From: Aquibium carbonis
GTDB lineage: Bacteria; Pseudomonadota; Alphaproteobacteria; Rhizobiales; Rhizobiaceae
Direction: 5' to 3'
Assembly: GCF_003970795.1 (NCBI RefSeq)
Contig: NZ_RWKW01000002.1
Coordinates: forward strand, 1-64,000
DNA: 64,000 nucleotides
A program made the position numbers and the translations under genes. Position 1 is the stretch's first letter, and every line of letters begins with the position of its first letter. Below, in pieces: positions 17,330 to 26,338 of this stretch. The notes beneath the pieces were generated by a model, which worked only from the letters and a program-made list of their open reading frames with translations, searched no databases and was not told the origin of the DNA.

Positions 17330-18826
17330 ATGCAGGTCGTAGGGCACTATATCGGCGGCAAGCACGTAGCCAGCACCAGCGGGCGCGAGCAGGACATCAT
17401 GCAGCCCATGGACGGCACGGTGCGCGGGCGCGTCGCGCTCGGCTCCAAGGCCGAGTTGCGCCAGGCGGTCGAGAACGCCAAGGCGGCGCAACCGGCCTGG
17501 GGCGCCATGAACCCGCAGCGCCGCGTGCGCGTGCTGATGAAGTTCCTCGAACTCGTCCAGAACGAATACGACTCGCTGGCCGAACTGCTCGCCCGCGAGC
17601 ACGGCAAGACCATCGCCGACGCCAAGGGCGACATCCAGCGCGGCCTGGAGGTGATCGAGGTCTGCATCGGCGCCCCGCACATGATGAAGGGCGAGTTCAC
17701 CGACGCGGCCGGCCCCGGCATCGACGTCTACTCAATGCGCCAGCCGCTCGGCGTCGTCGCCGGCATCACGCCGTTCAACTTCCCGGCGATGATTCCGCTG
17801 TGGAAGATCGGCCCGGCCATCGCCTGCGGCAACGCCTTCATCCTGAAACCGTCGGAGCGCGATCCGGGCGTGCCGATGCGCATCGCCGAACTCTTCCTCG
17901 AGGCAGGCCTGCCGGCCGGCATCCTCAACGTCGTCAACGGCGACAAGGAGGTGGTCGACGCCATCCTCGACGATCCCGACATCAAGGCAGTCGGCTTCGT
18001 CGGCTCGACCCCGATCGCGCAGTACCTCTATTCGCGCGCGGCGGCGACCGGCAAGCGCGCCCAGTGCTTCGGCGGCGCCAAGAACCACATGATCATCATG
18101 CCCGACGCCGACATGGACCAGACCGTCGACGCCCTAATCGGCGCCGGCTACGGCTCGGCCGGCGAGCGCTGCATGGCGATCTCCGTCGCCGTGCCCGTCG
18201 GCAAGGAGACCGCCGACCGCCTGATCGAGCGGCTGATCCCGCGCGTAGAGAGCCTGAAGGTCGGCCCCTCGACCGACAGTTCCGCCGATTTCGGCCCGCT
18301 GGTCACGCAGCAGGCGCTCGACCGCGTCAAGGGCTACGTCGATCTCGGCATCGAGGAAGGCGCCAAGCTCGTCGTCGACGGCCGCGGCTTCAAGATGCAG
18401 GGCTACGAGAACGGCTACTACATGGGCGGCTGTCTCTTCGACGACGTGAAGCCCGAGATGCGCATCTACAAGGAGGAGATCTTCGGCCCCGTGCTGTCGG
18501 TCGTCCGTGCCGCCACCTACGAGGACGCTCTGAAGCTGCCGAACGAGCACGAATACGGCAACGGCGTCGCGATCTTCACCCGCGACGGCGACGCCGCCCG
18601 CGACTTCGCCTCTCGCGTCCAGGTCGGCATGGTCGGCATCAACGTGCCGATCCCGGTGCCGATCGCCTACTACACCTTCGGCGGCTGGAAGGGCTCGGCC
18701 TTCGGCGACCTGAACCAGCACGGCCCCGACGCCTTCCGCTTCTACACCAAGACCAAGACCGTCACCTCGCGCTGGCCCTCCGGCGTCAAGGACGGCGCGG
18801 AATTCGTCATCCCCACGATGAAGTAA
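17330..18826 (+). CDS. mmsA: Methylmalonate-semialdehyde dehydrogenase, CoA-acylating
   Basis: 498-residue NAD-dependent aldehyde dehydrogenase that converts methylmalonate semialdehyde or malonate semialdehyde to propionyl- or acetyl-CoA, late in valine and myo-inositol breakdown. Catalytic Cys281 is in GSAGERCMAISVAVPVG, and the CoA-dependent family is marked by PFNFPAMIPLWKIGPAIACG and the C-terminal FYTKTKTVTSRWP. CAGGGAG precedes the ATG. No other mms or iol genes are in the window, so the pathway around it is elsewhere. A LysR gene diverges from it. Confidence 0.95.
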   Translation: MQVVGHYIGGKHVASTSGREQDIMQPMDGTVRGRVALGSKAELRQAVENAKAAQPAWGAMNPQRRVRVLMKFLELVQNEYDSLAELLAREHGKTIADAKGDIQRGLEVIEVCIGAPHMMKGEFTDAAGPGIDVYSMRQPLGVVAGITPFNFPAMIPLWKIGPAIACGNAFILKPSERDPGVPMRIAELFLEAGLPAGILNVVNGDKEVVDAILDDPDIKAVGFVGSTPIAQYLYSRAAATGKRAQCFGGAKNHMIIMPDADMDQTVDALIGAGYGSAGERCMAISVAVPVGKETADRLIERLIPRVESLKVGPSTDSSADFGPLVTQQALDRVKGYVDLGIEEGAKLVVDGRGFKMQGYENGYYMGGCLFDDVKPEMRIYKEEIFGPVLSVVRAATYEDALKLPNEHEYGNGVAIFTRDGDAARDFASRVQVGMVGINVPIPVPIAYYTFGGWKGSAFGDLNQHGPDAFRFYTKTKTVTSRWPSGVKDGAEFVIPTMK

Positions 18827-19185
18827 CCAGCCTATCCCGATACTCGATGAGGAGGGGCGCGACCCGGTCGCGCCCCTCGATCATGTCCGACCGTGCGGCA
18901 GACCCTCGCTGACCCCTCGATGGCAGCGCATGTCGCCGGCGCCATTCCGCACGCAAGCCAACGTGCTTTCCCCTCCAGTGCCGCACCAGGCAAGGTTCCG
19001 TTGCGCCGCGTCATGATTTCGTGAACGATTCGATGGAACGCAGGGCCGTCTCCGTGACTTAACGGTTCAAATCGTTACTTGACCGCTGAGATCGCTACCT
19101 CGGCGAATGGAATCAGACCAATCGCAACCGCGCCGGCAAGGCGCCGCGACGCTGCGCGCATGCGCAGCGACAGGAGACCTGTACC
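18827..19185. other. 359-base gene-free region after mmsA
   Basis: Holds the mmsA terminator stem (18852-18878), then nothing I can call a gene. A short hairpin at 19060-19077 (TAACG, 8-base loop GTTCAAAT, CGTTA) and two similar 10-mers, ATCGTTACTT and ATCGCTACCT (19071 and 19091), lie before the small exported gene and may belong to its promoter. Confidence 0.5.
18852..18878 (+). terminator. mmsA terminator stem
   Basis: GAGGGGCGCGACC, one central base, then GGTCGCGCCCCTC: a perfect 13-base inverted repeat 25 bases after the mmsA stop. It lacks a U-run, so termination may be partial or act as a 3' end stabiliser. Confidence 0.6.
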
Positions 19186-19581
19186 ATGAAGCATCTTCCC
19201 GCCGCCGCCGCGTTCACCGCCATCATCGCCGTCAGCGCCGTGGCCATCGCCGCACAGGACAACGCACGTCCCGACACCGCGCCGCTCCCGGAGCGTTTCG
19301 CCTATTCCGAGCCGGCTTCGGTGTCCCAGCCCTCCGGCCCGACCGCCAGTCTCAATCTGTGCGGCGAGCGCGAGCAGATGGTGCAGGACCTCGACCGCGA
19401 GTTCCGCGAGCAGCCGCTGGCCTCGGGCCTCGTCGACCAGGACGCCGTTATGGAGATCTTCGTGTCGCCCGGCGGAACCTGGACGATCCTCGCCACGGGA
19501 ACCGATGGTCTGTCCTGCGTCATGGCCGTGGGCGAAGGCTTCGATGCCGCGCCGCCGCGCATCACCGGCGTCGGCGCCTGA
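19186..19581 (+). CDS. Small exported protein of unknown function
   Basis: 131 residues with a clear signal peptide (KHLPAAAAFTAIIAVSAVAIA, cut near AIA-AQ). The mature part has two Cys (NLCGEREQM and GLSCVMAVG) about 51 residues apart that could form a disulfide in the periplasm. The region from EIFVSPGGTWTILATG resembles conserved rhizobial secreted proteins without assigned function. Convergent with the GntR gene, only 7 bases apart. No function is claimed. Confidence 0.7.
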   Translation: MKHLPAAAAFTAIIAVSAVAIAAQDNARPDTAPLPERFAYSEPASVSQPSGPTASLNLCGEREQMVQDLDREFREQPLASGLVDQDAVMEIFVSPGGTWTILATGTDGLSCVMAVGEGFDAAPPRITGVGA

Positions 19582-19588
19582 TCCCCGT

Positions 19589-20245
19589 CTATCGCCGCCC
19601 GGCTGCCTCGGCGTGGCTTCTGAGCAGCGCCATCAGGCGCGCGGCCTGCCGCGCGGCGCCTTCGTCATCGCCGTCGAGCACCGCCCGGATGATCGCGACA
19701 TGGTGTTCGGCCGCGACCGCCAGGCCGGTATCGGCCTTGTAGCGGAACCAGAAACGGCGGCTGTGCGTCTGGAGCGGTGCGGCGAGGCGGGCTGCGAACG
19801 CATTGTCGGCCGCCAGCGCCATCGCCTCGTCGAGGCTCTTGTCCGCCTCCATGAAGGCGATGACGTTGCCGCTGACGACCGCGCGCTGCATGGCGCTCGC
19901 CGCCTGCGCAAACTGCCCCCCCGCTTCGTGGGTCGCATGTCTGGCAGCCGCCCGGGCCATGGCGACCTCAACCCCGTGGCGTGCTTCCACGACGCGCAGC
20001 CAGTCGCCGGGACGGAGCGGCGCGATGGCGATGCCGGCGCGTGGACGCACCTCCAGAAGTCCTTCCCACGCCAGCCGCTGGATCGCTTCGCGCACCGGGG
20101 TGCGGCCCAGTTGCAGCCGTTCGATCAGCGCGCCTTCCGTCGTCGTCGATCCCGGAGCGAGATCGAGGATGACGATCATGCGTTCCAGCGCGCGATACGC
20201 CCGGGCCGCAGCCGGTTGCTGGGCAAGATCGCCGCTCTGGTGCAT
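19589..20245 (-). CDS. GntR/FadR-type regulator of the hydroxyproline genes
   Basis: 218-residue GntR protein of the FCD subgroup. The N-terminal winged helix (about 15-75; GALIERLQLGRTPVREAIQR) is the DNA-binding part; the all-helical FCD ligand domain follows (about 85-210), with the Asp/His metal-ligand pattern seen in EAADK and HHVAI segments. It is divergent from the oxidase gene, and a perfect 19-base palindrome lies between them. It most likely represses that pair until hydroxyproline or a derivative binds; ligand identity is inference from context. Confidence 0.88.
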   Translation of the reverse strand: MHQSGDLAQQPAAARAYRALERMIVILDLAPGSTTTEGALIERLQLGRTPVREAIQRLAWEGLLEVRPRAGIAIAPLRPGDWLRVVEARHGVEVAMARAAARHATHEAGGQFAQAASAMQRAVVSGNVIAFMEADKSLDEAMALAADNAFAARLAAPLQTHSRRFWFRYKADTGLAVAAEHHVAIIRAVLDGDDEGAARQAARLMALLRSHAEAAGRR

Positions 20246-20313
20246 GCCCCTGCAATCCTTCCTGGTTCCTCTCGGCCGGCTCGCTGGGGCGTTTGACGCC
20301 GCCGCGGCAGCCA

Positions 20314-20332
20314 GATATATCAGTGATATATC
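20314..20332. promoter_or_regulatory. GntR-type operator, 19-base perfect palindrome
   Basis: GATATATCA-G-TGATATATC. The 9-base arms are exact. It is centred 34 bases before the oxidase start and 78 before the divergent gntR start, so one dimer could control both. AT-rich content stands out against about 65% G+C. The TGATATATC half is like sites of FadR/VanR-subfamily regulators. Confidence 0.72.
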
Positions 20333-20356
20333 AAGCCGCGATCGAGTGCAAAACAC

Positions 20357-21619
20357 ATGGACGAGAATGGCCCCGACGGAAGGCCGCAAGGCACGCTGAT
20401 CGTCGGAGCCGGCATCATCGGCATCTGCGCCGCGATCCGCCTCGCCCAACGGGGCGCGTCCGTCACCGTCGTCGACCGAACCGGCGTGTGCGAGGAGACG
20501 AGTTCCGGCAACGCAGCCGCCTTCGCCTTCTCCGACGTCCTGCCACTGGCCCAGAAGGGCATGATTCGCAACCTGCCGAAATGGCTGGCCGACCCGCTCG
20601 GACCCCTGTCGATCCCGCCATCCTACATGCCGCGCCTCGCCCCCTGGCTGTTCCGCTTCTGGCGCGCCGGCCGGGCGGCGGTCTACGAGCCGGCGCTCGC
20701 GGCGCAGGCCGGCCTGATGACGCTTTCCGAGTCCGAATGGATGGCGCTGATGGACGCGAGCGGCACCCGCGCGATGCTGCGCGAGAATGGTTCGCTGGAG
20801 CTCTACGAGAGCGACGCGGAATTCAATGCCAGCCTGCCGGGCTGGGCGGCGCGCGAGCGCTTCGGCATCGACTTCCGCCACGTCGAGGGGGCGGAACTGG
20901 CCGCGCTGCAGCCGGGCCTGTCGGCACAGTTCGTCAAGGGCACCTTCGTCCCGGGCTGGAAGACGGTGGCCGATCCGAAGCTGCTCGGCAAGGCCTTGTG
21001 GGCGCATGCCGAGCGCCTCGGCGTCCGCTTCCGCCAGGACAGCGTGACCGGCGTCGAAGCCGGCCCGAACGGCGCGCGCGCGACGATGGCCGACGGCACG
21101 GCCGTCGCTGCCTCCAGGCTGGTGATCGCGACGGGCGCCTGGTCGCACCGCCTCGCCCGCCAGCTCGGCGACCACATCCCGCTCGAGACCGAACGTGGCT
21201 ACAACACCACCCTGCCGCCTGGCGCCTTCGACGTCCGGCGCCAGCTGATCTTCTCGGGCCACGGCTTCGTGGTCACGCCGCTCGAGACCGGCTTGCGCAT
21301 AGGCGGCGCGGTGGAGCTGGCGGGCCTCGACGCGCCGCCGAACTACGCCCGATCGAAGGCCATGCTCGAAAAGGCCAAACGCTTCCTCCCCGGCCTGCAG
21401 GCCGACGGCGGGCGCGAATGGATGGGGTATCGCCCCTCGCTGCCCGATTCGCTGCCCGTCATCGGCCGTGCGTCGCGCAGCGCGAGCGTCTTCTACGCCT
21501 TCGGACACGGCCATCTCGGCCTCACCCAGGCCGCGGCCACCGCGCGCTTGATCGCCGACCTGGTTTCGGGCAAGCCGTCGGCGATCGACCTCTCTCCGTT
21601 CAGCCCGACACGGTTCTGA
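20357..21619 (+). CDS. FAD-dependent D-amino acid oxidase/dehydrogenase (D-hydroxyproline type)
   Basis: 420-residue DadA/DAO-family flavoprotein. The FAD-binding GxGxxG is VGAGIIG at residues 16-22, followed by the ETSSGNAAAFAFSD loop. The C-terminal FAD contact is YAFGHGHLGLTQAAATARL. With the next gene encoding hydroxyproline 2-epimerase, the likely substrate is cis-4-hydroxy-D-proline, oxidised to the pyrroline carboxylate; a general D-amino acid dehydrogenase is the alternative. The ribosome site is weak. It is the first gene downstream of the palindromic operator. Confidence 0.85.
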   Translation: MDENGPDGRPQGTLIVGAGIIGICAAIRLAQRGASVTVVDRTGVCEETSSGNAAAFAFSDVLPLAQKGMIRNLPKWLADPLGPLSIPPSYMPRLAPWLFRFWRAGRAAVYEPALAAQAGLMTLSESEWMALMDASGTRAMLRENGSLELYESDAEFNASLPGWAARERFGIDFRHVEGAELAALQPGLSAQFVKGTFVPGWKTVADPKLLGKALWAHAERLGVRFRQDSVTGVEAGPNGARATMADGTAVAASRLVIATGAWSHRLARQLGDHIPLETERGYNTTLPPGAFDVRRQLIFSGHGFVVTPLETGLRIGGAVELAGLDAPPNYARSKAMLEKAKRFLPGLQADGGREWMGYRPSLPDSLPVIGRASRSASVFYAFGHGHLGLTQAAATARLIADLVSGKPSAIDLSPFSPTRF

Positions 21620-21656
21620 GCCGAGCCCGCAACCGCACCCCTTCGCGAGTCCCCTC

Positions 21657-22658
21657 ATGGCGCGCCATTCCTTCCACTGCATCGACGGCCACACCTGCGG
21701 CAACCCGGTCCGCCTCGTCGCGGGCGGCGGCCCCCTGCTCGACGGATCGACGATGATGGAGCGGCGGGCGCACTTCCTCGCCGAGTTCGACTGGATCCGC
21801 ACGGGCCTGATGTTCGAACCGCGCGGCCACGACATGATGTCGGGGTCGATCCTCTACCCGCCGACCCGCGAGGACTGCGATGTCGGCATCCTGTTCATCG
21901 AGACGTCTGGCTGCCTGCCGATGTGCGGCCACGGCACGATCGGCACGGTGACGATGGCGGTCGAGCACGGCCTCGTGCGGCCGAAGACGCCGGGCGTTCT
22001 GCGCCTCGACACGCCGGCGGGCCTCGTCGTGGCGGAGTATCGCCAGGTTGGCGAGTATGTGGAGGAAGTCCGCATCACCAACGTCCCGTCCTTCCTGCAT
22101 TCTGAGGGCCTGACGGTCGAGTGCCCCGACCTCGGCACCCTGACCGTGGACGTCGCCTATGGCGGGAATTTCTACGCCATCGTCGAGCCGCAGACAAACT
22201 TCCGCGACATGGCCGATTACACCGCCGGCCAGTTGATCGGCTGGAGCCCGGTGCTGCGCAGGCGGCTCAACGAGGCCTACACCTTCGAACATCCGGAGAA
22301 CCCGTCGATCCAAGGCCTGTCGCACATTCTCTGGACGGGCAAGCCGACCGTCGACGGCGCCCATGCCCGCAATGCCGTCTTCTACGGCGACAAGGCGATC
22401 GACCGGTCTCCCTGCGGCACGGGCACGTCGGCCCGCATGGCGCAACTGCACGCCAAGGGGCGTCTGAAGGCCGGCGACGACTTCGTCCATGAATCGATCA
22501 TCGGTTCGTTGTTCAAGGGCCGGGTGGAGCGAGAGCTCGACCTGGCTGGCCGCAAGGCCATCATCCCCTCGGTCGGCGGGTGGGCCCGCATGACCGGCTA
22601 CAACACGATCTTCATCGACGACCGCGACCCCTTCGCGCATGGATTCGTGGTCGCATAG
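21657..22658 (+). CDS. 4-hydroxyproline 2-epimerase (proline racemase family)
   Basis: 333 residues. Interconverts trans-4-hydroxy-L-proline and cis-4-hydroxy-D-proline. Both catalytic cysteines are present: Cys90 in LPMCGHGTIG and Cys253 in DRSPCGTGTSA. The second separates true epimerases from trans-3-hydroxyproline dehydratases, which carry Ser or Thr there. It follows the oxidase after 37 bases and forms a two-gene operon: epimerase, then oxidase. The later enzymes (deaminase and ketoglutarate-semialdehyde dehydrogenase) are not in the window. Confidence 0.92.
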   Translation: MARHSFHCIDGHTCGNPVRLVAGGGPLLDGSTMMERRAHFLAEFDWIRTGLMFEPRGHDMMSGSILYPPTREDCDVGILFIETSGCLPMCGHGTIGTVTMAVEHGLVRPKTPGVLRLDTPAGLVVAEYRQVGEYVEEVRITNVPSFLHSEGLTVECPDLGTLTVDVAYGGNFYAIVEPQTNFRDMADYTAGQLIGWSPVLRRRLNEAYTFEHPENPSIQGLSHILWTGKPTVDGAHARNAVFYGDKAIDRSPCGTGTSARMAQLHAKGRLKAGDDFVHESIIGSLFKGRVERELDLAGRKAIIPSVGGWARMTGYNTIFIDDRDPFAHGFVVA

Positions 22659-22947
22659 GGCCAGCATCGCCCTGTCTTACGGTCGCCACATTCCAGCGGC
22701 GGCCCGCAAGGTTATTCGACACTTGCGTGCGTTTTTCGAAGAAATCTCTGATTTTCGTGCCTTGGAAAGCGTTTTAGGCAAGGACATTGCGATAGGCCAG
22801 TGATAGGTTCCGCGATGGTCCAGCCTGACGGATGGTAAGTGCAGACGGGTTATTTTCCCGTTGCAATCGCGTTTCGACGGGCTACGACTAGGGGAACATC
22901 AACGAGGTGCGGGCCACGCAGCACGCGCCAGGGGAGCCAGAGAGACG
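22659..22947. other. 289-base region before the liv operon
   Basis: No gene seen. The first half is AT-richer (22705-22770). It contains CCTTG...CAAGG arms near 22760-22785, a GATAGG direct repeat at about 22792-22806, and a short ACGGG-TTATTTT-CCCGT hairpin near 22847-22863. It likely carries the livH promoter and leader, but I cannot fix promoter boxes. Confidence 0.45.
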
Positions 22948-23877
22948 ATGGAGTATTTCGTCCAGCAGCTTATCAACGGGCTGACGCTGGGGTCGATCTA
23001 TGGCCTGATCGCGATCGGATACACGATGGTGTACGGCATCATCGGCATGATCAATTTCGCCCATGGCGACATCTTCATGATCGGCTCGTTCATCGCGCTG
23101 GCGACGTTCCTGATCCTCACGACCGTCTTCGGCTTCGTCTTCCTGCCGGTCGTGCTGCTGATCGTGCTCATCGTGGCGATGCTGTTCACCTCCGCCTGGG
23201 GCTGGACGGTCGAGCGGCTGGCCTACCGGCCGTTGCGCGGCTCTTTCCGGCTGGCGCCGCTCATCACCGCCATCGGCATGTCGATCGTGCTGCAGAACTT
23301 CGTCCAGGTGACGCAGGGCGCCCGAAACAAGCCCATTCCGCCGCAGATCCAGGGCGGCATCACCATCATGGAAGGCATGACCGAGAACGGGCGGATCGCC
23401 GTCCAGCTCTCCTACATGCAGATGATCATCATCGCCACGACCGTGCTTTTGATGATCGGCTTCACGCTGCTGATCACGAAGACGCCGCTCGGCCGCGCCC
23501 AGCGCGCCTGCGAGCAGGACCGCAAGATGGCCGCGCTGCTGGGCGTCAACGTCGACCGCACCATCTCGCTGACCTTCGTGATGGGTGCGGCGCTGGCCTC
23601 GGTGGCCGGCCTGATGTTCCTGCTGCTCTACGGCGTCATCGACTTCTACATCGGCTTCCTCGCTGGCGTCAAAGCCTTCACTGCCGCGGTTCTGGGCGGC
23701 ATCGGATCGCTTCCCGGCGCGATGCTCGGCGGGCTGCTGATCGGGCTGATCGAAGTCTTCTGGTCGGGTTACTTCACCATCGAATACAAGGACGTCGCGG
23801 CCTTTTCGATCCTCGCCATCGTCCTGATCTTCATGCCCTCCGGGCTGCTCGGCAAGCCCGAAGTGGAGAAGGTCTGA
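22948..23877 (+). CDS. livH: Branched-chain amino acid ABC transporter permease LivH
   Basis: 309-residue inner-membrane permease, about eight helices, one half of the channel of a LIV/HAAT-type importer. The typical opening QLINGLTLGSIYGLIAIGYT and the segment MVYGIIGMINFAHGDIFMIG are present, and the EAA-like contact loop ACEQDRKMAALLGVNVDR lies in the cytosolic region around residue 190. AGAGAG precedes the ATG at 22948. The livM start overlaps its stop (TGATG). Confidence 0.95.
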   Translation: MEYFVQQLINGLTLGSIYGLIAIGYTMVYGIIGMINFAHGDIFMIGSFIALATFLILTTVFGFVFLPVVLLIVLIVAMLFTSAWGWTVERLAYRPLRGSFRLAPLITAIGMSIVLQNFVQVTQGARNKPIPPQIQGGITIMEGMTENGRIAVQLSYMQMIIIATTVLLMIGFTLLITKTPLGRAQRACEQDRKMAALLGVNVDRTISLTFVMGAALASVAGLMFLLLYGVIDFYIGFLAGVKAFTAAVLGGIGSLPGAMLGGLLIGLIEVFWSGYFTIEYKDVAAFSILAIVLIFMPSGLLGKPEVEKV

Positions 23878-25328
23878 TGGCCGCTGGAACGCCCACTGCG
23901 CCAACCGCGTCGAACCGTCCGCAAGGCGCGCAGCGCGCCCTGGAGGAACGGGGCGACATGCCCCCGGCCGCCGATCACCGCACCTCGATGGCCGGCTCGC
24001 TGCGCGACGCCGCCACGGCCGCATTCCTCGTCTTCGTGCTCGGCTTCTTCTTCCTCGGCGTCCGCTCCGACATCGCGCCCGGCGGCCTGACGCTGACCTT
24101 CCGCTGGGGTCTGCTGGCCATCGCCGTGGCGATCGTCTTCGGCGCCCGGCTGCTCCTCAACATCTTCGTGTTCCGCACCGCCAGGCCGCTGACGCAGAGG
24201 ATGGGCGGCGCCATTTCCGCGCAGGGTCGCGCCTTTCCGAACCTGGGAAAATGGCTCGGCCGCGCACTGTTTGCCTTCGCCGTCATCCTGCCTTTCTTCT
24301 TCACCTATTTCTTCCCCGGCCGGGAGCGCCAGTACATCGACCTCGCCATCCTGATCATGACCTACATCATGCTCGGCTGGGGTCTGAACATCGTGGTCGG
24401 TCTCGCCGGCCTGCTCGATCTCGGCTATGTCGCCTTCTACGCGGTCGGCGCCTACTCCTTCGCCCTGCTGGCGCAGCATTTCGAATTCATCGGTTTCTGG
24501 ACCGCCCTGCCGCTCGCCGGCCTGCTGGCGGCCTTCTGGGGCATCATTCTAGGCTTCCCGGTGCTGCGTCTTCGCGGCGACTACCTCGCCATCGTGACCC
24601 TCGCCTTCGGCGAGATCATACGCGTGGTCCTTCTCAACTGGTATGAGTTCACCGGCGGTCCCGACGGCATCTCCGGCATCCCCAAGCCGACCTTCTTCGG
24701 GCTGGAATTCGTGCGCGGTGAAGGCGGGTTTGCCGACTTCTTCGGCATCCCCTTCCACAACATCCACCGGTTCATCTATCTCTACTACATCATCTTCATC
24801 CTCGCGATCATCACCAACCTGGTGACCCTGCGGCTGCGCAAGATGCCGGTGGGTCGCGCCTGGGAAGCGCTGCGCGAGGACGAGATCGCCTGCCGTTCGC
24901 TGGGCATCAACACCACCAACACGAAGCTCACCGCCTTCGCTCTCGGCGCCATGTTCGGCGGTTTCGCGGGCTCCTTCTTCGCCACGAGGCAGGGCTTCAT
25001 CTCACCGGAGAGCTTCACCTTCCTGGAGTCTGCAATCATCCTGGCGATCGTCGTGCTTGGCGGTCTGGGATCGCAGATCGGCGTCGTCATCTCCTCGATC
25101 GTGATGATCGGCGGCATCGAACTGCTGCGCAATCTCGGTTTCCTCTCCCAGATTTTCGGACCGAACTTCGAGCCGACCCAGTACCGAATGCTGATTTTCG
25201 GCATCGCCATGGTGCTGATCATGGTGTGGAAGCCGCGGGGTCTCGTCTCGACACGCGAACCGACAGCGGTCCTGAAGGAAAAGAAGCGCATTGGCGCCGA
25301 CATGGTCGCACAGGGTGAAGGTCACTGA
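23877..25328 (+). CDS. livM: Branched-chain amino acid ABC transporter permease LivM
   Basis: 483-residue permease partner of LivH. A roughly 40-residue polar N-terminal tail and two extra helices (about 48-95) come before the conserved core, which is recognised from YIMLGWGLNIVVGLAGLLDL (about 160-180) and the cytosolic loop REDEIACRSLGINTTNTKL. The extended N-terminus is common in rhizobial LivM. Start by the TGATG overlap with livH; its stop overlaps the livG start in the same way. Confidence 0.93.
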   Translation: MAAGTPTAPTASNRPQGAQRALEERGDMPPAADHRTSMAGSLRDAATAAFLVFVLGFFFLGVRSDIAPGGLTLTFRWGLLAIAVAIVFGARLLLNIFVFRTARPLTQRMGGAISAQGRAFPNLGKWLGRALFAFAVILPFFFTYFFPGRERQYIDLAILIMTYIMLGWGLNIVVGLAGLLDLGYVAFYAVGAYSFALLAQHFEFIGFWTALPLAGLLAAFWGIILGFPVLRLRGDYLAIVTLAFGEIIRVVLLNWYEFTGGPDGISGIPKPTFFGLEFVRGEGGFADFFGIPFHNIHRFIYLYYIIFILAIITNLVTLRLRKMPVGRAWEALREDEIACRSLGINTTNTKLTAFALGAMFGGFAGSFFATRQGFISPESFTFLESAIILAIVVLGGLGSQIGVVISSIVMIGGIELLRNLGFLSQIFGPNFEPTQYRMLIFGIAMVLIMVWKPRGLVSTREPTAVLKEKKRIGADMVAQGEGH

Positions 25329-26338
25329 TGGTCTCCGCAAGCCAGAGCGCTGCACCGGCAGCCGCGCCCATGACGGGCGAACAGAGAAAATGGGACATCG
25401 ATCCGGTCCTGACCGTGGAGCATCTGACCATGCGCTTCGGCGGCCTGGTCGCGGTCAATGACCTGTCCTTCAACGTCGGCCGCGGCGACATCACCGCGCT
25501 GATCGGCCCCAACGGCGCCGGCAAGACCACGGTCTTCAACTGCGTCACCGGCTTCTACAAGCCGACCGAGGGCCGCACCGTGATGCGCCATGGCGCTGGC
25601 CTGTTGCAGGACATGGTGGACGAGGTGACCGCGGGCGGGCTGCGCTCCATTCGCGATGGTGACAAGGCCGTGTTCCTGCTCGAACGCATGCCGGACTTCG
25701 AGATTTCGCAGTTCGCGCGGGTGGCGCGAACGTTCCAGAACATCCGCCTGTTCGGCGGCATGACCGTCCTGGAAAACCTGATGGTGGCCCAGCACAACAC
25801 GCTGATGACCGCCTCGATCTACACGATCGGCGGCCTCATCGGCCTGCCCGGCTACCGGGTGGCGGAGAAGGCGGCCAAGGAGAAAGCCGTCTACTGGCTG
25901 GAGCGGACGCGGCTCATCGAGCGCGCCGACGACCCGGCCGCCGACCTGCCCTATGGCGACCAGCGTCGCCTCGAGATCGCACGCGCGATGTGCACCGAAC
26001 CGCACCTCCTGTGTCTCGACGAGCCCGCCGCGGGCCTCAACCCGCGCGAATCGGCCGAGCTCAATGAGCTGCTCCAGTTCATTCGCGCCGAGCATGCCAC
26101 CTCGATCCTCCTGATCGAGCATGACATGGGCGTGGTCATGGAGATTTCCGACCATGTCGTGGTGCTCGACTATGGCGTGAAGATCGCCGACGGGGACGCC
26201 ATCCAGGTGAAGAACGACCCCAAGGTCATTGCCGCCTATCTCGGCGTCGACGACGAGGCCGAGATAGACATCCCCGAGGTCAGGAAGGACCTCGAGGAGG
26301 TCGAGCAGGCCGCCTCCGACGAGGGGAGCGCGTCATGA
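25328..26338 (+). CDS. livG: Branched-chain amino acid ABC transporter ATPase LivG
   Basis: 336-residue ATPase, longer than the roughly 255 of enterobacterial LivG. Walker A GPNGAGKTT is at residues 60-68, the signature is LPYGDQRRLEIARA, Walker B LLCLDEPAAGLN. Two additions explain the length: about 27 extra residues between the first beta-strands and the Q-loop (about 84-118, GLLQDMVDEVTAGGLRSIRD region), and an acidic C-terminal tail (EAEIDIPEVRKDLEEVEQ). Overlaps livM by one base and livF by four (ATGA). Confidence 0.93.
   Translation: MVSASQSAAPAAAPMTGEQRKWDIDPVLTVEHLTMRFGGLVAVNDLSFNVGRGDITALIGPNGAGKTTVFNCVTGFYKPTEGRTVMRHGAGLLQDMVDEVTAGGLRSIRDGDKAVFLLERMPDFEISQFARVARTFQNIRLFGGMTVLENLMVAQHNTLMTASIYTIGGLIGLPGYRVAEKAAKEKAVYWLERTRLIERADDPAADLPYGDQRRLEIARAMCTEPHLLCLDEPAAGLNPRESAELNELLQFIRAEHATSILLIEHDMGVVMEISDHVVVLDYGVKIADGDAIQVKNDPKVIAAYLGVDDEAEIDIPEVRKDLEEVEQAASDEGSAS

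Noticed and set aside
19061-19077. GGTTCAAATC, like a tRNA T-loop
   Set aside because: The flanking stem pairs wrongly for a T-arm (G-G mismatch) and no acceptor, D- or anticodon arm can be placed around it.
19589-21835. Minus-strand open frame of 748 codons covering gntR and the opposite strand of the oxidase gene
   Set aside because: Only its last 219 codons are the GntR protein. The upstream part is low-complexity antisense to the oxidase gene and crosses the operator and promoter region.
22839-25328. Continuous plus-strand frame suggesting a fused transporter of 829 residues
   Set aside because: The first 346 codons are an out-of-frame reading of livH. LivM starts at 23877 by overlap with the livH stop.
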